NCBI RefSeq assembly: GCF_029989365.1
Contig: NZ_JAPRAQ010000011.1
Coordinates: 1-64,000 of the forward strand
DNA: 64,000 nucleotides
Direction of reading: 5' to 3'
DNA from: Bradyrhizobium sp. Arg816
GTDB lineage: Bacteria; Pseudomonadota; Alphaproteobacteria; Rhizobiales; Xanthobacteraceae
Positions within the stretch are counted from its first letter, which is position 1. Every line of letters begins with the position of its first letter. The notes under the pieces were generated by a model that had not been told where the DNA came from, made no database searches, and saw nothing but the letters and a program-made list of their open reading frames with translations. Made by a program: the position numbers and the translations under genes. This document shows positions 17,843 through 25,523 of the stretch, piece by piece.

Positions 17843-17911
17843 GGAAAGACGCTCCTGGATGACGAACGAATCTTGCTAGCGGACAAGAGCGTTGCCCCGC
17901 GCTCCGCTGCG

Positions 17912-18020
17912 TTCCCTCCCCCCTTGCGGGGGAGGGTTAGGGAGAGGGGTGGCTCCGGGTGAGATCTGAGTTCGTGGCTACCCCTCTCCCCGCCCCTCCC
18001 CCGCAAGGGGGGAGGGAGTG
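17912..18020. repeat. Palindromic intergenic element, family B, copy 2, inside the ABC operon
   Basis: Same outer and inner stems as copy 1 (CCCTCCCCCCTTGCGGG arms and GGGAGAGGGGT/ACCCCTCTCCC), but the loop reads GAGATCTGAGTTCGTGG, the exact reverse complement of the loop in copy 1. It sits between the binding-protein stop and dppB start. Confidence 0.9.
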
Positions 18021-18090
18021 AGAGGCCAGCGCCCGCCTCACTCCGAAATGCAGCTAGCGTCGCGGCCATGTCGCGCGCGCTCATGACGGC

Positions 18091-19713
18091 TCACCCCTTC
18101 ACCAGCGCGCGGTAATCCAGCCTCCGGTGGAACCAGTATTGGTAGCCGCTGATGTTCTTCTGCATCGCGACGTTGACGAAGGGCTGGTACAGCGGGATGC
18201 GCGGGATGTCGGTGAAAGCGAGATCGACAAAACCCTTCACATCGGCATCGTAGGCCGCAGTGTCGCCGGTCGCAGCCGCCGTGCGCGCGCCGTCGATCAG
18301 TCTGTCCATCTCCGCCGACTTGTAGCTCATGGTGTTGAAGACGGAATTATTGCCGTGATAGCACCAGTAGAAGAAGTATTCGGGGTAATCGAGCCAGCCC
18401 GAGAACACGTTGGTGAAGAGCGGCATCTCCTTCTTGTTCAGCTCGGTGCGCCAGTTGGCGCCGGGCACCTTGTTGATGGTGGTCTTGATGCCGATCTGCG
18501 CCAAGCTCTCCTGCACCAGCACGCAGAGCGGCTCGTTGACGCCGGCGAAATTGAGATCGAAGGAGATCGTGGTCTCGAAGCCGTTGGCGAGGCCTGCCTC
18601 CACCATCAGCGCTTTCGCCTTCTCGATGTCGGTGTTGTATTTGTGCGGCTGCGGCCAGGCGACTTCGGTCGACTTGTCCTTGGGCGCGCCGAACATCGGG
18701 TTCGCGAGGCCGAACATCACCGCGTCCATGATCTTCTGATAGGGCAGTGCATAGGCCACCGCCTGGCGGACCTTGGGATTGTCGAACGGCGGCTTGGTGA
18801 CGTTCATGCCGATATACTGGATGCCGTTGGAGAACGGCAGCGACACGACGTTGAGCTTGCCGTTCGCCTTCATCTCCTGAAAGTCCTTGTTGGGCAGCTC
18901 ATAGGAGATATCGGCGTCGCCCCGCTCCAGCAGCGCGCGGCGGTTGCCGGCCTGCGGCACCATGCGCCAGATCACGCGCTTGATCTTCGGCAGCGGACCG
19001 CAGACCCAATCCTCGTTGCGCTCCATGATGACTTCGGTGCCGGCGGTCCACTTCGTCACCTTGTAGGCGCCGGAGCCCGCGGTCTGCTGCTTGGTGAATT
19101 CGAGACCCCAGGGGTCCTTCTCACTGGCGTTCTTCTTCACCAGCTCGGAGTTGACGATGCAGGGCACGATCACCGCGAGATCGGGGATCGTCAGCCTGTC
19201 CTTCTTCAGGAAGTCGACGCGCACGGTGTGGTCGTCGATCACGACGAACTGCTCGGGCTTTGTGAGAGAGCCCGCGCTCATCTGGAAAGTCGGGAAGCCG
19301 CCGACGCTGACGGCGCGGTCGAGCGACCACTTTACGTCCTTGGCGGTAACGGGCGTGCCGTCGTGGAATTTGGCGTTCTTGCGCAGCTTGAAGGTGACCG
19401 ACATGTCGTCGATCTTCATGTCCTCGGCGAGCTCACCCTTGAACTTGTCGCGGTCGTAATAGGGCACGCCGCCGGGGCCGACCTTCATCTCGTGGCTGAT
19501 CAGGCGGTCGTAGCAATTCCAAGACACTTCATAGCCGGGCACGTTGGTGCCGACGCCGTGGATGTCGAGATTGTTCGGGCCGCCTTCCGAGACGATCAGC
19601 AGCGTCTCCGAGCGCGCATCGGCGTAGGCGGACGAGATCACCTGTGGCATCGCCGGAAGCGCCGCGCCTGCGGCCAATCCGGACACGGACTTGAGGAAAT
19701 CGCGGCGCTTCAT
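18091..19713 (-). CDS. Peptide-type (family 5) ABC transporter substrate-binding protein with Tat-like signal
   Basis: A 540-residue SBP_bac_5 protein of the DppA/OppA class. The N-terminus MKRRDFLKSVSGLAAGAALP carries a twin-arginine motif, so export in folded form by Tat is likely. Family landmarks include FKLRKNAKFHDGTPVTAKDV (about 105-125) and the ligand-lid region further on. It is the first gene of the operon that continues with DppB, DppC, the fused ATPase, AtzG, AtzE, AtzH and GntR. The ATG at 19711-19713 is chosen for the Tat signal and a GGAGCA site; 16 codons of open frame precede it. Ligand unknown. Confidence 0.92.
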   Translation of the reverse strand: MKRRDFLKSVSGLAAGAALPAMPQVISSAYADARSETLLIVSEGGPNNLDIHGVGTNVPGYEVSWNCYDRLISHEMKVGPGGVPYYDRDKFKGELAEDMKIDDMSVTFKLRKNAKFHDGTPVTAKDVKWSLDRAVSVGGFPTFQMSAGSLTKPEQFVVIDDHTVRVDFLKKDRLTIPDLAVIVPCIVNSELVKKNASEKDPWGLEFTKQQTAGSGAYKVTKWTAGTEVIMERNEDWVCGPLPKIKRVIWRMVPQAGNRRALLERGDADISYELPNKDFQEMKANGKLNVVSLPFSNGIQYIGMNVTKPPFDNPKVRQAVAYALPYQKIMDAVMFGLANPMFGAPKDKSTEVAWPQPHKYNTDIEKAKALMVEAGLANGFETTISFDLNFAGVNEPLCVLVQESLAQIGIKTTINKVPGANWRTELNKKEMPLFTNVFSGWLDYPEYFFYWCYHGNNSVFNTMSYKSAEMDRLIDGARTAAATGDTAAYDADVKGFVDLAFTDIPRIPLYQPFVNVAMQKNISGYQYWFHRRLDYRALVKG

Positions 19714-19867
19714 GGAAAATGCTCCAACGCAAAAGTTTCTGGTTGGAACAGGGATTCGCAAGGTTCGTGCCAGCGCTTAACGAGGCTTTAATTTCCACAT
19801 AAGGCACTGATTCTGAATAATATTTTTGACATTTCGGCGATCGATCGCGCTTCGGGCAGACCGGTCA

Positions 19868-19879
19868 ATTGCATACAAA
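19868..19879. promoter_or_regulatory. Candidate GntR operator upstream of the ABC/atz operon
   Basis: ATTGCATACAAA, an imperfect relative of the perfect palindrome ATTGTGTACACAAT at atzF, located about 155 bp upstream of the binding-protein start. Both share ATTG, TACA and a following GG in the same register. The surrounding 19714-19959 gap is A/T-rich and is the only plausible promoter for the long operon. Confidence 0.4.
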
Positions 19880-19959
19880 GGTGCGATTATGCTCCAAAAA
19901 TAGGCTGAAAGATTGAGCGCCGCCGGATTGAGCAGGCCGTCGCAGATGGCCTGGGCGGT

Positions 19960-20910
19960 TCAGCCCGGCCAGATCAGATCCTGGAGTTCGACGAGATCGT
20001 TCGCCCTGTCCTGCCAGCCCTCGATACAGACGTGGCTGTTGAGGTCGCTGGCGCGGTGCAGCAGCATCAGCGCCATCAGCCGGCGCTTGAGCGCATAGTC
20101 CAGCTTCGCATAGCCAAAGCCCTCGAGCAGGCTGCGCACCCTCCCCGGCCGTCCGGCCGCCATGAAGGCGCTGGGGCCGAGCAGGTCGTAATCGCGCCAT
20201 CCTGCGAGCACGTCGCCGAAGTCAAACAGGCCGGCGAGCGACCAGTTGCCGTCGTCGCAGGCGAGCAGGAAATTCTGGGGGATATATTCGCCCACCAGGA
20301 TCACCGGCGGCGCATCCATTGGAATCAGCTCGGCTGCATCGCGCAGGAGATCGTCGAGGCCTTCGAGGAATTTCGGCGCAAGGCCAAGCCGCGTGTGCCG
20401 CGCCTTGCATCCCTCCATCTGGGCACGCATGAAGTCGTCCCAGCGCGGTTCGATCTTTGCGAGCGGCCCAAGCGGCGCGTGCTGCACGGCGGCGATGGTC
20501 TCGCCGATCTGGCGCAGCAGGCGCTCTTTCTGGTCTTCCGCCAGCTGCGGCCACACCTCCGAGCCGAGCGTGCCGGCAAGGCGCGTGATGATGAGGTAAG
20601 GCCAGCCGTCGCGCTCACCCTCCGCGACGATCTCCGGGATCGGCAGATGAAGGCGGCCGGCAAGCTGCGCCAGCGACCCGCGTTCGGAGACGAATTGCGC
20701 GCGCAAGAGCGGCGGGAAGATTTTCAGGATCAGCCGGTCATCGAGGCCGACGACGAGATTGGTGCCTGTTACAAACACGTGCGGCGAACTGGCATCGAGA
20801 CCGTGGCTGCGCGCGACGTCTATCGCAATTCCCAGCCATTGCCGTGGATCAGAGCGAAAGACGCGAAAGCTGTCCGCATCGGCGAAAGCCGGCAACACGG
20901 CAGTTGTCAT
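19960..20910 (-). CDS. APH-family phosphotransferase with atypical catalytic loop
   Basis: A 316-residue aminoglycoside/choline-kinase fold protein. The N-lobe lysine is probably Lys63 (LILKIF) and the metal-binding DFGD is at 230-233. The Brenner loop, normally HxDxxxxN, reads VGEYIPQN at 206-213: His is Val and the catalytic Asp is Glu, while Asn is kept. This could be an active variant subfamily or a kinase with weakened phosphoryl transfer. It begins 6 bp after the stop of the UgpB-like binding-protein gene, so the two are co-transcribed. It may phosphorylate an incoming solute; drug resistance is not implied. Confidence 0.75.
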   Translation of the reverse strand: MTTAVLPAFADADSFRVFRSDPRQWLGIAIDVARSHGLDASSPHVFVTGTNLVVGLDDRLILKIFPPLLRAQFVSERGSLAQLAGRLHLPIPEIVAEGERDGWPYLIITRLAGTLGSEVWPQLAEDQKERLLRQIGETIAAVQHAPLGPLAKIEPRWDDFMRAQMEGCKARHTRLGLAPKFLEGLDDLLRDAAELIPMDAPPVILVGEYIPQNFLLACDDGNWSLAGLFDFGDVLAGWRDYDLLGPSAFMAAGRPGRVRSLLEGFGYAKLDYALKRRLMALMLLHRASDLNSHVCIEGWQDRANDLVELQDLIWPG

Positions 20911-20916
20911 GGGCCG

Positions 20917-22242
20917 CTACCGGTCCGGGCTGGCGCGCTCGAACTGGCGCAGCAGCTTGTTGCCGCGCTCGACCGCGGCATCGAGCGCAGCCTGCGCGCC
21001 CTTCTGGCCGGTAAAGGCCTGCTCCAGCTCGTCCTCGATGGCGCCGCGGATCAGCACGAACGAGCCGAGCCGGATGCCCTTCGAGTTCTCCGTCGGCTGA
21101 TGCAGCGTGATCTCCTCGAACGAGATCGCGGAGCCCGGATTGCGCTCGTAAAAACCCTGCGCGCGCGTCAGCTCGAAGGCGGCGCGAGTGATCGGCAGAT
21201 AGCCGGTGTTCTGGTGCCAGGCGGCCTGCACGCCGGGCTGCGACAGATAGGCGAAGAACCGCGCCACGCCCTTGTATTCCTGGCGCGGGCGGTCGCGCAG
21301 CACCCACAGCGTGGCGCCGCCGATGATCGAGTTCTGCGGCGCGTTCTTTACATCGGGCCAGTACGGCATCATGCCGTAGCCGATATCGAATTTCGAATTC
21401 GCCTTGATGTCGGCCCGCGTCGCCGAGGAGCCGATGAAGATGCCGCATTCGCCCTTCTGGAAGCGCGGCTCGGCCGACTGCCCGCGGCCGCCGTAATCGA
21501 ACACCTTGCCCTTCTGCCACTCGGCGAGCTGGGCGATGTGTTGCACGACGACCGGGTTGTTGATGGTCAGCTCGGCATCCAGCCCCGCAAAGCCATTGGT
21601 CCGCGTCGCGAGCGGCAGATTGTGGAAGGCGGAGAAATTCTCGATGTGGATCCAGGACGGCCAGGAGGTGGTGAAGCCGCAAGCCGCGCCGCGGTCGCGC
21701 AGGCGTTTTGCGGCAAGCCCAAGCTCGGGCCATGTCTTCGGCGGCGTCTCCGGATCGAGGCCCGCGTCGCGGAACATGGTCTTGTTGTAATAGAGGATCG
21801 GCGTCGAGGAATTGAACGGGAAGGACAACAGATTGCCGGCCGCATCGGTGTAATAGCCGGAGACGGCGGGAAGGTAATCATCCAGCGAGAACGGCTCCTT
21901 CATGTCCCGCATCATGTTGAACACGGGATAGATCGCGCCCTTGGCCGCGGTCATGGTGGCGGTGGCGACCTCGTTGACCTGGACGATCGCCGGCTGGCTG
22001 CGCGAGCGGAAGGCGAAGATCGCCGCCGTCACGGTCTCGGTGTAATTGCCCTTGTAAGCAGGCACGATGCGGTAATCGGACTGCGAGGCGTTGAAATCGG
22101 CGGCGAGCTTCTCGAGCTGCCGGCCGAGCTCGCCGGACATGGCGTGCCACAGCGCGATGTCGGTGGCGGCGCGCGCCTGAAGAGGCATTGCGAGGACGAT
22201 GAAAGCGGCGAGGATCCGCAAAAGACGCGATGCTGAAATCAC
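20917..22242 (-). CDS. UgpB-like ABC transporter substrate-binding protein
   Basis: A 441-residue family 1 periplasmic binding protein resembling the sn-glycerol-3-phosphate receptor UgpB: signal peptide ending QARAA, then LWHAMSGELGRQLEKLAADFN, the motif FPFNSSTPILYYNKTMF at about 150-166, and a long C-terminal lobe. The GTG at 22240-22242 is chosen because GGGAAGAG lies just upstream; a TTG start nine codons earlier is the alternative. UgpA, UgpE and UgpC genes are absent; the only partner is the kinase gene 6 bp downstream. Glycerophosphodiester or sugar-phosphate ligands are suggested by family only. Confidence 0.85.
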   Translation of the reverse strand: MISASRLLRILAAFIVLAMPLQARAATDIALWHAMSGELGRQLEKLAADFNASQSDYRIVPAYKGNYTETVTAAIFAFRSRSQPAIVQVNEVATATMTAAKGAIYPVFNMMRDMKEPFSLDDYLPAVSGYYTDAAGNLLSFPFNSSTPILYYNKTMFRDAGLDPETPPKTWPELGLAAKRLRDRGAACGFTTSWPSWIHIENFSAFHNLPLATRTNGFAGLDAELTINNPVVVQHIAQLAEWQKGKVFDYGGRGQSAEPRFQKGECGIFIGSSATRADIKANSKFDIGYGMMPYWPDVKNAPQNSIIGGATLWVLRDRPRQEYKGVARFFAYLSQPGVQAAWHQNTGYLPITRAAFELTRAQGFYERNPGSAISFEEITLHQPTENSKGIRLGSFVLIRGAIEDELEQAFTGQKGAQAALDAAVERGNKLLRQFERASPDR

Positions 22243-22443
22243 GATGGCTCTTCCCGTGGCGCGCGGCAAAAGGCGACCATACCTGCTTAAGGCGCGGCAT
22301 TTCCCGTTTCAACCGGGAATGAACGGCGGCCGCGCCGCACAATCGCCCCGCCGGGTGCGGCGGGATGGCCTTCCCTTAACCATCTGCTAGATTGCATTGA
22401 ACCTTTTGGCTTCGCCATAGACTCCACCACTGAGGGGTTGAGT

Positions 22444-23439
22444 GTGCCAGTGCTGAACCGTGCCGAACTCTCGCGGACCGGGGTGATCTTCGTTGCGCTT
22501 CTGCTCGCGGTATGCGCGACGGGCGCAGCTGCGCGCGAATTCCGCGCCGCCGACACCCAGACCGAGGACTACCCGACCGTCCAGGCGCTACGCTACATGG
22601 GCGCGCTGATCGCCGAGCGCACCGGCGGCCGGCACGAGATCAAGGTGTTCCACTCCCGTCAGCTCGGCGAAGAGAAGGAGACCATCGAACAGACCAGGGT
22701 CGGCGCGATCGACCTCAACCGGACCAATGTGGCGCTGATCGGCAACTTCGTCCCGGCGATGAACGTGCTCGCCATGCCGTTCCTGTTCCGGTCCATCGAG
22801 CACATGCAGAGGGTGCTGGACGGGCCGATCGGCAGCGAGATCCTCGGCAGTTTCGAGCCCTACGGCTTCGTCGGGCTCGCCTTCTACGATTCCGGCGCGC
22901 GGTCGATCTACAACGGCGTCCGTCCGATACGGAGTGTCGCCGACCTCAGGGGATTGCGGATCCGGGTGCAGCAGTCGGAGTTGATGAGCGAGATGATCCG
23001 CTCGCTCGGCGCCGAGCCGGTCGAGATGCCCTACGGACAGGTGCTCACCGGACTTGCCAACCATCTGATCGACGGCGCCGAAAACAACTGGCCATCCTTC
23101 GTGACGACAGACCATTACAAACATGCTGGCCACCTCGCGCTCACCGAGCACACGATGAGCCCGGAAGTGCTGGTGATCTCGCTGAAGGCCTGGAAAAGCC
23201 TGTCGGCGGACGACCAGCAGATATTCCGCGAGGCCGCGGCTCGCTCCAGCCGGTTCATGCGCGAGAAGTGGCGCGACCTCGAGGAGCAGTCGCAGCACAA
23301 GGCTGAAGCCGCCGGCATCACCGTCGTCAAGGACATCGACCGCAAGCCGTTCGAGGAGGCGATGGCTGCGATCTACGCCAAGGCTGGGCGCGATCCCGCC
23401 GCGGCCGCGCTGATCGAACGCATTCGCAAGGTGGAGTGA
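22444..23439 (+). CDS. TRAP-type periplasmic binding protein (DctP family), no permease
   Basis: A 331-residue DctP-type receptor: signal peptide (VIFVALLLAVCATGAAA), then the ligand-fold segments TRVGAIDLNRTNVALIG and the strongly conserved DLRGLRIRVQQSELMSEMI with Arg that usually binds the ligand carboxylate. DctP proteins capture organic acids for TRAP transporters, but no DctQ/DctM genes are adjacent. Its stop overlaps the start of a membrane histidine kinase (GTGA overlap), so it probably presents ligand to the kinase. GTG 22444 is preferred because GAGGGG lies 6 bases upstream; TTG 22438 is possible. Confidence 0.88.
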   Translation: MPVLNRAELSRTGVIFVALLLAVCATGAAAREFRAADTQTEDYPTVQALRYMGALIAERTGGRHEIKVFHSRQLGEEKETIEQTRVGAIDLNRTNVALIGNFVPAMNVLAMPFLFRSIEHMQRVLDGPIGSEILGSFEPYGFVGLAFYDSGARSIYNGVRPIRSVADLRGLRIRVQQSELMSEMIRSLGAEPVEMPYGQVLTGLANHLIDGAENNWPSFVTTDHYKHAGHLALTEHTMSPEVLVISLKAWKSLSADDQQIFREAAARSSRFMREKWRDLEEQSQHKAEAAGITVVKDIDRKPFEEAMAAIYAKAGRDPAAAALIERIRKVE

Positions 23440-25523
23440 GCCGCTTGGCTGCACTTGGACACAGCGAGCACGCAGACAGGCCGCCCGGCCCGCTCGGGCG
23501 GCTGCGCGCGCGTCTGGTCGGCATGCTCCGCGCGGTGCCGATCCGCTGGCGCATCCTGTCGATCGCGGCGCTGAACTCGGCCGTGGTCGTGGTGCTGGTG
23601 GGGCTGATCTGGAACGGCACGCAGGTGCTGGGCTCGGCCTGGGGCGACGTCCGCCAGGTGCGCGAGTCCGACCGCATCCTGGCGCTGCTCGAAAGCGAGA
23701 CCGGGCGCCTGCACAATCTGATCCACCGCTACATCAACCAGCCGAGCCCGGACCTGTTCGCCGAGATCCTGCTGCTGCGCGAGGCGGTGCTGGGCACGCT
23801 GACCGACCGTGCCGCCAAGGACCCGATGCTGTCGGGCTCGGTCGAGGAGCTGGAGCGCACCACCGACCGCTTCCTCAACGGCTTCGGCGAGCTGCGTAGC
23901 GTGCAGGCGACCATCGCCAAGACCTATGAGGAGCAGGTGCAGGGCCCGGCCCGGGACATGGCCGGTCTCTATTCCATCATCGAAGGCGCCACCGGCCACC
24001 GCGACGCGCTGATCTGGCCCTCGCTCGGCAAGTCCCGCGAGGCCTTTACCGCGATGCTGGTGGCCGCCAACTCCTACTATCTGTCGCTGTCGCCTGGTGC
24101 CGCCGACGACGCGCGCCGCAACACCGAGACGATCGAGAAGACCATTCCGGTCATGATCGATCTCGCCGACAACGACCTGCAGCGCATGGCGCTGCAGCGG
24201 CTCGGGACCCGCACCATGGCGCTACGCGAGGGTTTCGCAAAACTCTCCGAGCAGCTGACGAGCCGCACCGAATTGCTGCGCAACACCATCGACGCCAGCC
24301 AGGCCGAGGCGATCGGCGCCATCGACGACCTCTCCACCAAGATGCGCCAGCGCGAGCAGAAGGCGCAGGAGACGTTTGATCGTACCCTGGCCGATATCTC
24401 GCGGCGGGTGCTGTCGATCGCGGTGATCTTCCTCGGCATCATCCTCACCGCGGGCGTGCTGATCGCGCTGTCGATCCGCCTGCCGCTGCAGCAGATCATG
24501 ACCGCGATGCGCGCGATCACGCTCGGCGACCTCGACCGCGAGGTGCAGGGCACCAAGGCACGCGACGAGGTCGGCGCCATGGCGCGCGCGGTCGAGGTGT
24601 TCCGCGAGAACGCGATCGCGAAGCGCGAGACCGAGGACGAGCTGCGCGCGTCCAAGGAGAAGGCCGAGAGCGCGCTGCTCGAGCTCAACACCGCGCAGCA
24701 GAATTTGATCGACGCCGAACGGCTGGCGGCGCTGGGCGGCCTCGTCGCCGGCGTCGCGCACGAGGTCAACAACCCGATCGGCATCAGCCTGACCGTCGCT
24801 TCCAGCTTCGCCCGGCGCACTGAGATCTTCGAGGCCCAGCTCAAGGGCGACGGCGGCCTGCGCCGCTCGCAGCTGGAGGAGTTCGTGCAGTCCTCGCGCG
24901 ACGCCTCGCAGCAGCTCGTCGCCAACCTCACCCGCGCCGGCGAGCTGATCCAGTCGTTCAAGCAGGTCGCGGTCGACCGCTCGCACGCCGAGCGGCGGCA
25001 GTTCTCACTCAGCGAAGCTACCGACCAGATCATCGCCAGCCTGCGTCCGGTCCTGAAGCGCTCGCCGATCACGCTCCAGGCCGACGTGCCCGAGGGGCTC
25101 CTGCTCGACGGCTATCCCGGCTCCTACGGCCAGATCCTGACCAACCTCTTCCTCAACGCCGCCAACCACGCCTTTGCCGACGGCCGCGCCGGCACGATCA
25201 CGATCTCGGCGCGGCCGCGCGGGACCGACGACATCGAGATCATCTTCGCCGATGACGGGGCCGGCATGACCCCCGACGTGCAGCGCCAAGCCTTTGACCC
25301 ATTCTTTACCACCCGGCGCAATGAAGGTGGTACGGGACTCGGGCTTCATATCGTCTATAACCTTGTCACCCAGCAGCTCGGCGGGCGCATGATGCTGGAA
25401 TCCAAGCTGGGACAAGGCACTACTTTTCGCATTATCATGCCCCGGGTCGCCAAGGGCGGCGCGCAAAGCACAGAGACTGACGGGACTTCTCAATGGCCGA
25501 ACAGGACGATGTCCTCCACCTGA
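23436..25523 (+). CDS. Membrane sensor histidine kinase with HAMP domain
   Basis: A 695-residue kinase: short cytoplasmic N-terminus, membrane helix about 38-59, a large helical periplasmic domain of about 260 residues, second helix about 323-347, HAMP (RLPLQQIMTAMRAITLGDLD), coiled coil, H-box LVAGVAHEVNNPIG with phospho-acceptor His442, N-box LFLNAANHAF, and ATP-lid GGTGLGLHIVYN. The HEVNNPI H-box resembles DctB-type (HisKA-4) kinases. The GTG start overlaps the DctP-like stop, and the 3' end overlaps the next gene by 31 bp. It likely senses the solute bound by the upstream receptor. Confidence 0.9.
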   Translation: MSRLAALGHSEHADRPPGPLGRLRARLVGMLRAVPIRWRILSIAALNSAVVVVLVGLIWNGTQVLGSAWGDVRQVRESDRILALLESETGRLHNLIHRYINQPSPDLFAEILLLREAVLGTLTDRAAKDPMLSGSVEELERTTDRFLNGFGELRSVQATIAKTYEEQVQGPARDMAGLYSIIEGATGHRDALIWPSLGKSREAFTAMLVAANSYYLSLSPGAADDARRNTETIEKTIPVMIDLADNDLQRMALQRLGTRTMALREGFAKLSEQLTSRTELLRNTIDASQAEAIGAIDDLSTKMRQREQKAQETFDRTLADISRRVLSIAVIFLGIILTAGVLIALSIRLPLQQIMTAMRAITLGDLDREVQGTKARDEVGAMARAVEVFRENAIAKRETEDELRASKEKAESALLELNTAQQNLIDAERLAALGGLVAGVAHEVNNPIGISLTVASSFARRTEIFEAQLKGDGGLRRSQLEEFVQSSRDASQQLVANLTRAGELIQSFKQVAVDRSHAERRQFSLSEATDQIIASLRPVLKRSPITLQADVPEGLLLDGYPGSYGQILTNLFLNAANHAFADGRAGTITISARPRGTDDIEIIFADDGAGMTPDVQRQAFDPFFTTRRNEGGTGLGLHIVYNLVTQQLGGRMMLESKLGQGTTFRIIMPRVAKGGAQSTETDGTSQWPNRTMSST

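Noticed and set aside
18127..19791. Forward frame of 554 codons opposite the peptide-binding protein
   Set aside because: Antisense of a protein with a clear Tat signal and family 5 motifs.
20032..22236. Forward frame of 734 codons opposite the kinase and UgpB-like genes
   Set aside because: Antisense shadow: both genes beneath it have signal peptide or domain motifs, while this frame has none.
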